Below, piece after piece: positions 1-6,751 of a stretch of DNA of 16,444 nucleotides. The position numbers and the translations under genes are program-made. Within the stretch, counting starts at the first letter, position 1; every line of letters begins with the position of its first letter. The notes beneath the pieces are model-generated. The model saw nothing but the letters and a program-made list of their open reading frames with translations. It was not told the DNA's origin and did not search any database. The stretch comes from an uncultured Anaerovibrio sp. (GTDB lineage: Bacteria; Bacillota; Negativicutes; Selenomonadales; Selenomonadaceae). The stretch lies in contig CACZYN010000015.1 of the NCBI GenBank assembly GCA_902785445.1, forward strand, positions 1 to 16,444. Reading direction: 5' to 3'.

Positions 1-678
1 AATAATCAGGCCCATATTCTCCTTTACCTTGACAATTAGTCCGTCGTCAAGTTTCTCTGTCTGGATGATGTCTTCCATCAAGGCATTTTCCTTGCCTGCC
101 TTCAGTGCTTCCACCGACACGACATTGGACTCAACGCCAATGGTAAAGTTGGCATTAGTGCGCTTCTTCAGCTTCACGATGGGGGTGGAACTATCCGTTT
201 CGGTGACCTCATAGACATTGTTGTCACTGGCCACGAACTGCAACGCACCTTCGTCCTCAAAGATTTCCATTACCTCACCATCGAACTGCCCGTCCTTCGC
301 CACTTGCTGCAAATACAATTCACCATTGGCACGCTGCTGCACACGGGCAAAAAATTTATATCCTCCTACCCACATGGTGTTCTTGCTGTCGCGAACACAG
401 ACTGTAACACGATTGATGCCGGGAGTATGAATGATGCGCCAGCGAACACGGTCGTAATAGAGCAAACCTTCGAAATTAGCTACAAAAATCGTACCGTCCT
501 CACCTTCCTCAACATCGTAGTTACGGTTATGACCGCCATATTCCGCCGCTGTATAGTTGCGAATCAGGGGAAGGCCCTGCGCCCCTGCGGGGCTAATGAA
601 TAATGAACAATAAATAATGAAGATTGCTGCACACAGCAGTATCCTCCGCATTATTATATATCTATTTCTCTCTTTCAT
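1..678 (-). CDS. Secreted/sensor 'regulator propeller' protein, N-terminal part (runs off left edge)
   Basis: This frame stays open from an ATG at 678 to the left edge, giving 226 codons with no stop, so the C-terminus is missing. The protein opens with a basic stretch, a hydrophobic core and an SPAGAQ cleavage-like site near residues 29-34, which is a signal peptide. A second Met at 651 would give a more compact one; no Shine-Dalgarno site helps choose, as is usual in Bacteroidetes. The mature part begins with a conserved-looking RNYTAAEYGG stretch and continues with beta-propeller blades (EDGTIFVANFEGLLYYDR, then VWVGGY-like repeats). This resembles the N-terminal ligand-sensing propeller of Bacteroidetes regulators that usually continue into a Y_Y_Y domain, a membrane helix and either a histidine kinase or a helix-turn-helix output. 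Which output applies cannot be seen. The WD40 gene upstream ends 16 bp before this start, so the two are probably co-transcribed. Confidence 0.7.
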   Translation of the reverse strand, partial: MKERNRYIIMRRILLCAAIFIIYCSLFISPAGAQGLPLIRNYTAAEYGGHNRNYDVEEGEDGTIFVANFEGLLYYDRVRWRIIHTPGINRVTVCVRDSKNTMWVGGYKFFARVQQRANGELYLQQVAKDGQFDGEVMEIFEDEGALQFVASDNNVYEVTETDSSTPIVKLKKRTNANFTIGVESNVVSVEALKAGKENALMEDIIQTEKLDDGLIVKVKENMGLII

Positions 679-694
679 AGCGGTAGCAAATTCT

Positions 695-1546
695 TCACTG
701 TTCACTATTCACTTTTACCTCCCTATACGGAATTCCTTTGCCCACGTAGTAGTTCCACTCTTCCTTGGTGAAATTGCGCTTCACGTTCTGACGAAGGCGC
801 TGGGCTATCTTCGGCAGCGAGATGAGATATTCGGTAATAGTACCGTTATGTTCACCAGTCCATATGTAATCCTTGGTGCTGCTGAAAGTGAAATCAGTGA
901 GCCAGCTACTGGACTGGAATAGCGTGATGGGCTTAATCTGAGGGTCGTCAGTTACCCAGAAAAGCAATTTGCCATCATAGCTGGAGGAATACAGACGTTT
1001 ACCGTTTAATTTCATCTTGGTGACTTGTGAGAGATGACCAACAAGCTTAAAGCTCTTTCCGTTTTTGTCTATCAACCAAATGGTACCGTCGGCCATACCA
1101 TAGGCTGTGAGATGTTCATTCTTTGAACTGGCAAAGGCTGTAACCTGACCAGAAACGGGGACCTTCTCATTAGTGATATCATCAAGACCATTGAAAAGAT
1201 GCATACGTCCACGGTTGTCGAACAACAAGGGTTTGTAGTCACGTCTGCCGACACTCATAACACGGAAGTCAAGGCGCCACGTGCCGATAATCTTGTCTGT
1301 GGCAATGTCGAGCAGAGCTATGCTGTTCTCACCAATAATCAGTAACTGCTTGCTGTCGTTGACATTCTGAATACTGAAGGGGCGATCGATATTTTCCAAG
1401 TAGAGAATTTGGTTGACGGTCTTCCCGTTAAAAACCACCAGATGGCCCGTATGACTGACTGCATATTCCTTCCCGTCTTTAGCTGCGAAAACATCGCGGA
1501 AACAGTAGTTCTGATGACCTTGCCTGTTTTGGGGTACAGCACCGGT
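695..1546 (-). CDS. WD40-repeat-like propeller protein, 5' end lost at the junction
   Basis: The minus-strand frame ends with TGA at 695-697 and reads open to about 1549, where a TAA (1550-1552) lies in sequence that looks foreign. The GTG at 1438 is not a convincing start, because coding sense continues upstream of it (for example YCFRDVFAAKDGKEYAV). The protein is built of short blade repeats such as SIALLDIATDKIIGTW, DGTIWLIDKNGK and YDGKLLFWVTDD, typical of WD40 or quinoprotein-like propellers. Its tail, EEWNYYVGKGIPYRE, resembles the C-terminus of Bacteroidetes WD40 proteins. No catalytic domain is visible; WD40 propellers generally act as protein-interaction scaffolds. It precedes the sensor propeller gene by 16 bp, suggesting a two-gene operon. 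The N-terminus is missing because the sequence changes origin near 1546. Confidence 0.7.
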   Translation of the reverse strand, partial: TGAVPQNRQGHQNYCFRDVFAAKDGKEYAVSHTGHLVVFNGKTVNQILYLENIDRPFSIQNVNDSKQLLIIGENSIALLDIATDKIIGTWRLDFRVMSVGRRDYKPLLFDNRGRMHLFNGLDDITNEKVPVSGQVTAFASSKNEHLTAYGMADGTIWLIDKNGKSFKLVGHLSQVTKMKLNGKRLYSSSYDGKLLFWVTDDPQIKPITLFQSSSWLTDFTFSSTKDYIWTGEHNGTITEYLISLPKIAQRLRQNVKRNFTKEEWNYYVGKGIPYREVKVNSEQ

Positions 1547-1556
1547 ATGTTAATCC
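1536..1556. other. Probable chimeric junction between two genomes
   Basis: Left of this point the coding strand is minus, in Bacteroidetes style (propeller proteins, no Shine-Dalgarno sites). Right of it the coding strand is plus, in Negativicutes style. The WD40 gene reads leftward out of the point and the histidine kinase reads rightward out of it. Neither has a proper start there, so both are cut at their 5' ends. There is no insertion sequence, tRNA or terminal repeat to suggest a natural insertion. The exact base cannot be fixed by eye and may lie some tens of bases either side. Confidence 0.7.
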
Positions 1557-3280
1557 ATGATGGGCTTTGCTTGGTGTTGGCCGAAATAATCTGCTTGTGT
1601 TTGGGCTATGTAATTTTTCAGCACCGTCAGCTGAAACTGGTGAAACAGCAGCAGGCAGATGTTTTGGCTCAGCAGGAAGAGGAACGGCATGCGCAGGAAA
1701 AAATTATTAATGAACTGACGGAAAATCTGTCCATCATTGAGGCGACCGGCTATGGAATTTGGCGAATTTATCTTAATCCTGACGGGATCAACAAAATGGT
1801 AGTGGATGATAAAATTCAGGGAATGTTGGGGATAAAAGGCATGAATCTTACCCCTGAAGAAATATATGAATTTTATCATGCCCGGTTGGAGAAATTTGAC
1901 GAAATTGAAGCCGATGACTATCAGATGATGCTTCAGGGAAAGATAATGGGCCGATTGCTGACCTATAATCACCCCACCAAGGGTAAAGTCAATTTTCAGG
2001 CTGGTGGGACCTTGCATATGGGCCAAGGGGGCGTTAGCTACATTTCCGGCTATTGTGGTGATGTGACGGACCGGGTACAGCGGGAAGCTAGAATTGAGAG
2101 TAAGCTGAATATAGCTTTGGAAAATGAAAAAAAGGCCAATGCGGCCAAGACAGCCTTTTTGGCCAGTATGTCCCATGATATTCGTACACCGCTGAACTGC
2201 ATTATCGGTCTCATGGAATTAAATAGCAATCATCCGGAGGACCGGCAAATGGTGGATGAAAATCGGGAAAAGGCCCGGGTAGCCGCCAAGCATTTGCTGG
2301 ATCTGGTCAATGATGTCTTGGAAATAACCAAGATCGATGTGGATGAAGTGACCCTTAGCAATGAAGCCTTCAGTGTTCGGGCTTTGGGCGATGCGATAGA
2401 GACCATTGTTAAGGAACGGGCTTTGGAACGGGGTATAAGATTTGTTTCCGAAAATGAGATTTCCGATATATCCGATGCCATATATTTGTTTGGCAGCCCC
2501 GTCCATTTGCGGCAGTTATTTTTAAATGTGTTTAGCAATGCGGTAAAATACAACCGTGAAGGAGGCATGGTCTCCATAAAAAAAGAGCTGGTGTCCCAAA
2601 ATAAAAAAGATGTTACCTATAAATTTATTATTTCTGATACGGGTATCGGTATGAGTCAGGAATTTTTGAATCATATCTTTGAACCCTTTACCCAGGAACA
2701 TGAAAGTGCTCGCAGTACCTATTCCGGTACAGGGCTGGGTATGTACATAACCAAGCGCTTGGTGGAGATGATGCACGGTAGCATAAGTGTTGCCAGTAAG
2801 GAAGGCTTGGGAACTTCGGTGGAGATTACCCTACCCTTTAAAATTGCCAGAGAGGAAGATCTGCCGGAGAAGCTGGATTTATCCAAGGTTGATATAACCG
2901 GTATCAAGGTATTAGTGGTTGAGGATAACGAAATCAATGCTGAAATTATCCGACGGCTGTTGGTGGATTTCGGGGCCCAGGTGACCGTGGCGGCCAATGG
3001 CAAGGAAGGGGTGGTAAAATTTGTTGATAATCCACCGGGGACTTTTGATGTGATTTTGATGGACTTGATGATGCCGGTGATGGATGGCTATGCGGCTACC
3101 AAATCCATTCGCTCCTTCAACCGGGAAGATGCCCGGACTATACCAATTTATGCAATGACGGCCAATGCCTTTGCCGATGATGTCAAGAGATGTTTGGAAA
3201 CGGGCATGGATGGTCATTTGGCCAAGCCAGTTGATGTCAAGAAATTAAAAACCACCTTGGCAAAAATATATCATAGTTAA
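1547..3280 (+). CDS. Membrane hybrid histidine kinase with receiver domain (5' truncated)
   Basis: The frame is open from 1409, but the codons before about 1547 are antisense to the WD40 gene and are not native. Counting from the ATG at 1547 there are 577 residues. Residues about 6-24 form one hydrophobic helix and a coiled coil follows (QQQADVLAQQEEERHAQEK). A PAS-like domain occupies about 65-175. The HisKA domain has SHDIRTPLN with phospho-acceptor His210. The HATPase_c domain has an N-box Asn at 331, DTGIGM at 364-369 and GTGLGM at 394-399. The C-terminal receiver has an acidic pair at 459-460, phospho-accepting Asp506 (MDLMMP), Thr538 and Lys560. The native N-terminus, probably a further membrane helix and an extracytoplasmic sensor, is missing. 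There is no Hpt or DNA-binding domain, so the phosphoryl group should leave through a separate Hpt; one is encoded convergently just downstream. An ATP-dependent autokinase role is established for the family; the signal is unknown. Confidence 0.9.
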   Translation: MLIHDGLCLVLAEIICLCLGYVIFQHRQLKLVKQQQADVLAQQEEERHAQEKIINELTENLSIIEATGYGIWRIYLNPDGINKMVVDDKIQGMLGIKGMNLTPEEIYEFYHARLEKFDEIEADDYQMMLQGKIMGRLLTYNHPTKGKVNFQAGGTLHMGQGGVSYISGYCGDVTDRVQREARIESKLNIALENEKKANAAKTAFLASMSHDIRTPLNCIIGLMELNSNHPEDRQMVDENREKARVAAKHLLDLVNDVLEITKIDVDEVTLSNEAFSVRALGDAIETIVKERALERGIRFVSENEISDISDAIYLFGSPVHLRQLFLNVFSNAVKYNREGGMVSIKKELVSQNKKDVTYKFIISDTGIGMSQEFLNHIFEPFTQEHESARSTYSGTGLGMYITKRLVEMMHGSISVASKEGLGTSVEITLPFKIAREEDLPEKLDLSKVDITGIKVLVVEDNEINAEIIRRLLVDFGAQVTVAANGKEGVVKFVDNPPGTFDVILMDLMMPVMDGYAATKSIRSFNREDARTIPIYAMTANAFADDVKRCLETGMDGHLAKPVDVKKLKTTLAKIYHS

Positions 3281-3326
3281 AAGAAAAATGAGCTTTCATC
3301 CTTAGGATGATAAGCTCATTTTTCTT
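3281..3326. terminator. Bidirectional intrinsic terminator between convergent genes
   Basis: This is a near-perfect 21-bp hairpin. AAGAAAAATGAGCTT (3281-3295) pairs with 3312-3326 and TCATCC (3296-3301) with GGATGA (3305-3310), leaving a TTA loop and one bulged T at 3311. The A-rich start and T-rich end give a U-tract on either strand, so it can end both the kinase transcript (+) and the Hpt transcript (-). It begins directly after the kinase stop codon. Confidence 0.9.
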
Positions 3327-3348
3327 ATATAGGGTAGGAAGGAAGTTA

Positions 3349-3702
3349 TTAGTCTTCTAAGAACATCTTGATAAATACCATATGTTTTTCGTAATCCTCT
3401 TCAACAGCTGGCATTAAAGACTTACCTTTTTCTAAGTCCTTGGCCCGCAGGGCTTCGGTGACCGCTGAGGCGGAAGCCTGCAGCTTGGCGAAGGCAATAT
3501 TGGCGCAGACACCCTTTAGCGTATGAGCGGCATTAAAAGCAGCATCCACATCACCGGTTGCCAAGGCCTCCTGCAGCTGCTTGAAACTTTCATCCATCAA
3601 AAATAATTTGACAAAGCGTTTTACCTTATCCGTATCCCATTTACGTCCCTGTATGAGAGCATAATTACCTTCAATAAGGTTATAGAAATCTTCCGCATTC
3701 AT
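3349..3702 (-). CDS. Stand-alone Hpt (histidine phosphotransfer) protein
   Basis: The product is 117 residues, starting at the ATG at 3702. That start has a strong ribosome site (AGGAGGGG at 3715-3708) at good spacing; an in-frame start at 3738 lacks one. The sequence is almost wholly helical and carries the Hpt signature AAHTLKGVCANI with phospho-accepting His60, followed by two further helices, so it is a monomeric four-helix-bundle Hpt without kinase or receiver. Such proteins shuttle phosphoryl groups between a receiver of a hybrid kinase and the receiver of an output regulator. It sits tail-to-tail with the upstream hybrid kinase, and a second hybrid kinase lies 4.4 kb away. Both kinases have receivers but no Hpt, so either or both could use it. 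The pairing is inferred from context. Confidence 0.9.
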   Translation of the reverse strand: MNAEDFYNLIEGNYALIQGRKWDTDKVKRFVKLFLMDESFKQLQEALATGDVDAAFNAAHTLKGVCANIAFAKLQASASAVTEALRAKDLEKGKSLMPAVEEDYEKHMVFIKMFLED

Positions 3703-3801
3703 GTAAACCCCTCCTGAAATGCCAAGATGAAAAAACATTTTTAACTAAATCATTTGGTACTATCATTCAACAAAGACATCAAAAAATCCTTTTTGAGTGT
3801 G

Positions 3802-3948
3802 GGATTTATTTTTTTACGAGATAAAATTGTTTATATTCTGTATATTTTTACGATTTAAAAGGATTTTAGCAGGATAATATCGAACAATAATAAAGACAAT
3901 TTTGTACGGAAAAATAACGGATTTTTTAGCAAGATAAAATAATTATCT
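3802..3948 (+). promoter_or_regulatory. AT-rich upstream region with three imperfect direct repeats and a dyad
   Basis: The 267-bp gap between hpt and the chemotaxis gene is very A+T rich. A unit that starts GGATTT and ends near GATAAAAT or GATAATAT occurs at 3802-3827, 3861-3880 and 3919-3940, with GGATTT starts 59 and 58 bp apart. The last copy runs into a dyad, AGATAA-AATAA-TTATCT (3932-3948), just before the ribosome site. The GATAA cores vaguely recall the -10 of flagellar sigma-28 promoters, but no clean -35 accompanies them. I read this as probable promoter or operator DNA for the chemotaxis gene, with no assigned factor. Confidence 0.35.
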
Positions 3949-3969
3949 CGGAAGAAAAGAGGGGCGTTT

Positions 3970-5478
3970 ATGAATCTAAAGAAACAAGCGGTTATATTCA
4001 TTGATGGATGCTTGCTGATAGCTTGTATCCTGTTGGGAGTAATTGGATATATCAACGCAGACGCCGGCTTTACCGATGCCTATATCGGCAAGGTATCGGA
4101 TATTTCCCAGCGGGTGGAGCAGCTGGTGGACGTGAAGTATCCTGGCAGCTGGAGCATAAAGGAAGGTAAGTTGTACAAGGGCAGTGCTCTTATGGAAAAT
4201 CTGTCCAGCGATTTGGATGCCCTGGCTGGGGAAGAGGCTTTGACCTTGTTTAAGGATGATACCCGGGTATCTACCACCGTTATGAAGGACGGACAACGGG
4301 CCGTGGGTACCAAGGCGAATAAGGATATTTATGATATGGTAGTTGGTCGTGGGGAAGTGGCCAATGTCCAGGCTGATGTGTTGGGGGTACCATATTATAC
4401 CTGTTATGTTCCAATCTCTGACTCCAGCGGTAAGCGTATCGGTATGCTGTTTGTTGGTGCGCCAAGTGCACCGGTTATAGCTATGGAGCAGGAATTCATT
4501 TTTAAGATGGCCCTGGCGGCAATTATCCTGTTCCTGCTGGTGGGCGCTGCTTCCATAGCCATAATTAACCGGAAGATGAATGCTGTATACGATGTGACGG
4601 ATACCATGAATAAAATTGCCGGTGGCGATTTGAGCATGGCAGATATTCAGGCAGTAGGCAGCGACGAGCTGGCAGAGCTGGCCAAAAATACCAATCAGAT
4701 GAAGAACACCATGCACAAGCTTATGGAAAATATTGGCTTGTCGGCATCTCAGGTGGCCGCCGGTGCCAAAAATATCTCTGATTCGGGGAATATGCTGGCT
4801 AACGGAGCCACTACACAGGCGGCATCAGTTCAGCAGCTGTCCGCATCTATTGCGGAGATTACCCATCAGACATCCCAGAATGCGGATAATGCTGAGCGGG
4901 CCAACCGCCTCACCATGGAGGCCAACAACAAGGCCGAAGTGGGCAACCAGCGGATGGGTGAAATGCTGAAGGCCATGGGTGATATTAATGAATCATCCAG
5001 CAATATTGCCAAGATTATCAAGGTAATTGATGAGATCGCTTTCCAGACGAATATCCTGGCTCTTAATGCGGCAGTTGAGGCCGCCCGGGCAGGACAGCAT
5101 GGCAAGGGCTTTGCCGTGGTGGCGGAAGAAGTGCGTAATTTGGCTGCCCGCAGCGCCAAAGCCGCCAAGGAAACCACGGATATTATTGAGGAATCCATTG
5201 ATAAGGTAAATATGGGTACCAAGCTGGCCAATGAAACCTCTGATGCTCTGCGCAGTATTAAAGAAGGGGTTGGCGAGGTTGCAGCTTTGGTTAGTGAAAT
5301 AGCCACTGCATCAGTAAAGCAAAATTCCTCTTTGCAGATGCTCAATCAGGGTGTTGTACAGGTGTCCAACGTGGTACAGACCAATTCAGCAACAGCTGAG
5401 GAAAGTGCCTCTGCTTCCGTGGAACTTAGTTCTCAGGCCGAAATTTTGAAGGAAGCTATCAGTCAGTTTAGGGTTTAA
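3970..5478 (+). CDS. Methyl-accepting chemotaxis protein with Cache sensor domain
   Basis: The protein has 502 residues and starts at an ATG with AGAGGGGCG upstream. The order is classical. A first membrane helix lies at about 8-28. A periplasmic single-Cache-type domain at about 33-170 has the family motifs PGSWSIKEGKLYKG, DDTRVSTTV and RAVGTKA, then PYYTCYVPI and GMLFVGA. A second membrane helix lies at about 180-199 and a HAMP domain at about 200-252. The signalling domain is a long coiled coil whose hairpin tip (353-390) carries IDEIAFQTNILALNAAVEAARAG. No CheR-docking pentapeptide is present at the C-terminus. Such receptors bind small ligands outside the membrane and control CheA through CheW, so the organism is probably motile. 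No che or flagellar genes are nearby; it appears to be a single-gene unit with a terminator behind it. The ligand cannot be predicted. Confidence 0.95.
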   Translation: MNLKKQAVIFIDGCLLIACILLGVIGYINADAGFTDAYIGKVSDISQRVEQLVDVKYPGSWSIKEGKLYKGSALMENLSSDLDALAGEEALTLFKDDTRVSTTVMKDGQRAVGTKANKDIYDMVVGRGEVANVQADVLGVPYYTCYVPISDSSGKRIGMLFVGAPSAPVIAMEQEFIFKMALAAIILFLLVGAASIAIINRKMNAVYDVTDTMNKIAGGDLSMADIQAVGSDELAELAKNTNQMKNTMHKLMENIGLSASQVAAGAKNISDSGNMLANGATTQAASVQQLSASIAEITHQTSQNADNAERANRLTMEANNKAEVGNQRMGEMLKAMGDINESSSNIAKIIKVIDEIAFQTNILALNAAVEAARAGQHGKGFAVVAEEVRNLAARSAKAAKETTDIIEESIDKVNMGTKLANETSDALRSIKEGVGEVAALVSEIATASVKQNSSLQMLNQGVVQVSNVVQTNSATAEESASASVELSSQAEILKEAISQFRV

Positions 5479-5489
5479 TCGTATGTAAA

Positions 5490-5533
5490 CAGGGAAGGAA
5501 GAGTGCGTGGCATTTTACCTTCCCTGATATTTT
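5490..5533 (+). terminator. Likely intrinsic terminator after the chemotaxis gene
   Basis: CAGGGAAGG (5490-5498) pairs perfectly with CCTTCCCTG (5518-5526) around a 19-base loop, and a T-rich run ATATTTTG follows. It lies 12 bases behind the stop codon. The large loop makes it weaker than the other terminators in the window. Confidence 0.6.
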
Positions 5534-5622
5534 GTATTTGCAGGATTTTCCATTTTGATGCAGAAGTTATTAGAGAGTATGAAATTGATGAGATAGTTCT
5601 GTTTGGTTGGGGGCCAGATTGT

Positions 5623-6744
5623 ATGTACGGTGATTTGCTCAAGCGAGAAAAAGACATACTTCAAACCTATTCGGAAAACATTGAAATATATCAGGAATTG
5701 GGCGAAATCCTGCATAATAAGCTTACGGAAATGATAAAAAAGAACGGCTTTTTTACCATGGAGGTGGCCCATCGTATCAAAACCGTGGATTCATTGGCGG
5801 AAAAATTGCGAAGGAAAAGCGGGAAATATGCCTCAATATATGATATTACGGATTTATGTGCTGCCAGAATAATCTGCTATTTAAATATCACAGTGGACGA
5901 AATAGCAGAGGCACTGAAAAAGAATTTTGTATTGGATGAATATAATTCCATTGATAAACGCAAAGCACTGAGTGCTACCCAGTTTGGTTATTTGTCCCTC
6001 CACAATGTGGTTTCTTTGAAGCCGGAAGAGGGCTTTCCGGAGGAGCTATGCAAGATTCGCTGCGAAATTCAGATCAGGACGGTTTTGCAGCATGCCTGGG
6101 CCGAAATCGAGCATGACTTGGGTTATAAGAGCAGCTTTGGTATTCCTAGTACCATTCGCCGGGAGTTTTCCCGCATTGCGGGCTTGCTGGAGATAGCGGA
6201 TAACCAGTTTGTGGAACTGAACAATAATATCCAACAGTACAAGAACGAGATCAGTGAGCAGATTGCCAGCGGTGATTTCCACAGTCTGCCATTGGATGAG
6301 GTTACTTTGAACGAGTATCTCACCACCAATGACGAATTCTTCGAGTTTATCGATATGTACACTACCGCCTCCCAATTGGAATACTTTACAACGCCAGCCT
6401 ATGGCCATTTGCGGAGTCTGTCCTGGTTGGGGGTAAATACCTTGGGTGAGCTGTATAGTGCTTTTTTGGAATACAGCGATACTATGCTGAAAATAACCCG
6501 CTATGTCACTAAGCAGAATAATCTGGATTTTTTCACCACCAATGTGTTGTTTAACAATCTTTGTCAGGCCATACTCATTAAGAATAAATACACCCGGGAG
6601 CAGATAAGCCGTTTCATGGCCTTAAATGCCAACGGCAATGTTGAGAAAACCCGCCAGGATACTGATGAGCTCTTTGAAATGAGCCGTAAGCTGCATCTGG
6701 TTTCAGAGAATAAATGGATGGGCGGTATTTGGGGCGATGTATGA
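5623..6744 (+). CDS. Synthetase-only RelA/SpoT-type protein (putative (p)ppGpp or related alarmone synthetase)
   Basis: I start it at the ATG at 5623 (GGGGG, 9 bases upstream), giving 373 residues. The frame is open from a GTG at 5503, but that start lies inside the terminator hairpin and the extra 40 residues look unlike family members. The RelA_SpoT synthetase fold covers about 1-190. Key motifs are HRIKTVDSLAEKLRRK (Arg51, Lys53; nucleotide binding), YDITDLCAARI (Asp74; metal), GYLSLHNVV (His127) and CEIQIRTVLQHAWAEIEHD (Glu148, Gln150). There is no HD hydrolase domain before it and no TGS or ACT domain after it, so it is not a long Rel enzyme. The helical C-terminal 180 residues (about 190-373) are unassigned. 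Family members transfer pyrophosphate from ATP to GDP or GTP; toxic relatives modify adenine nucleotides or tRNA. It overlaps the phosphatase gene and likely heads a three-gene operon. Confidence 0.85.
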   Translation: MYGDLLKREKDILQTYSENIEIYQELGEILHNKLTEMIKKNGFFTMEVAHRIKTVDSLAEKLRRKSGKYASIYDITDLCAARIICYLNITVDEIAEALKKNFVLDEYNSIDKRKALSATQFGYLSLHNVVSLKPEEGFPEELCKIRCEIQIRTVLQHAWAEIEHDLGYKSSFGIPSTIRREFSRIAGLLEIADNQFVELNNNIQQYKNEISEQIASGDFHSLPLDEVTLNEYLTTNDEFFEFIDMYTTASQLEYFTTPAYGHLRSLSWLGVNTLGELYSAFLEYSDTMLKITRYVTKQNNLDFFTTNVLFNNLCQAILIKNKYTREQISRFMALNANGNVEKTRQDTDELFEMSRKLHLVSENKWMGGIWGDV

Positions 6745-6751
6745 TCATGTT

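Noticed and set aside
1409..1546. N-terminal extension of the hybrid kinase starting at 1409
   Set aside because: These codons are antisense to the WD40 gene and belong to the foreign left-hand segment; they carry no ribosome site and no family likeness.
1550..2176. 208-codon minus-strand frame opposite the kinase
   Set aside because: Shadow of the kinase PAS/HisKA region; no ribosome site and no domain.
3976..4716. 246-codon minus-strand frame opposite the chemotaxis gene
   Set aside because: Low-complexity His/Ile/Leu-rich translation of the opposite strand of a clear receptor gene; no start signal or motif.
5503..5622. Longer synthetase start at GTG 5503
   Set aside because: It lies within the hairpin of the chemotaxis-gene terminator, lacks a ribosome site and adds 40 residues unlike the family.
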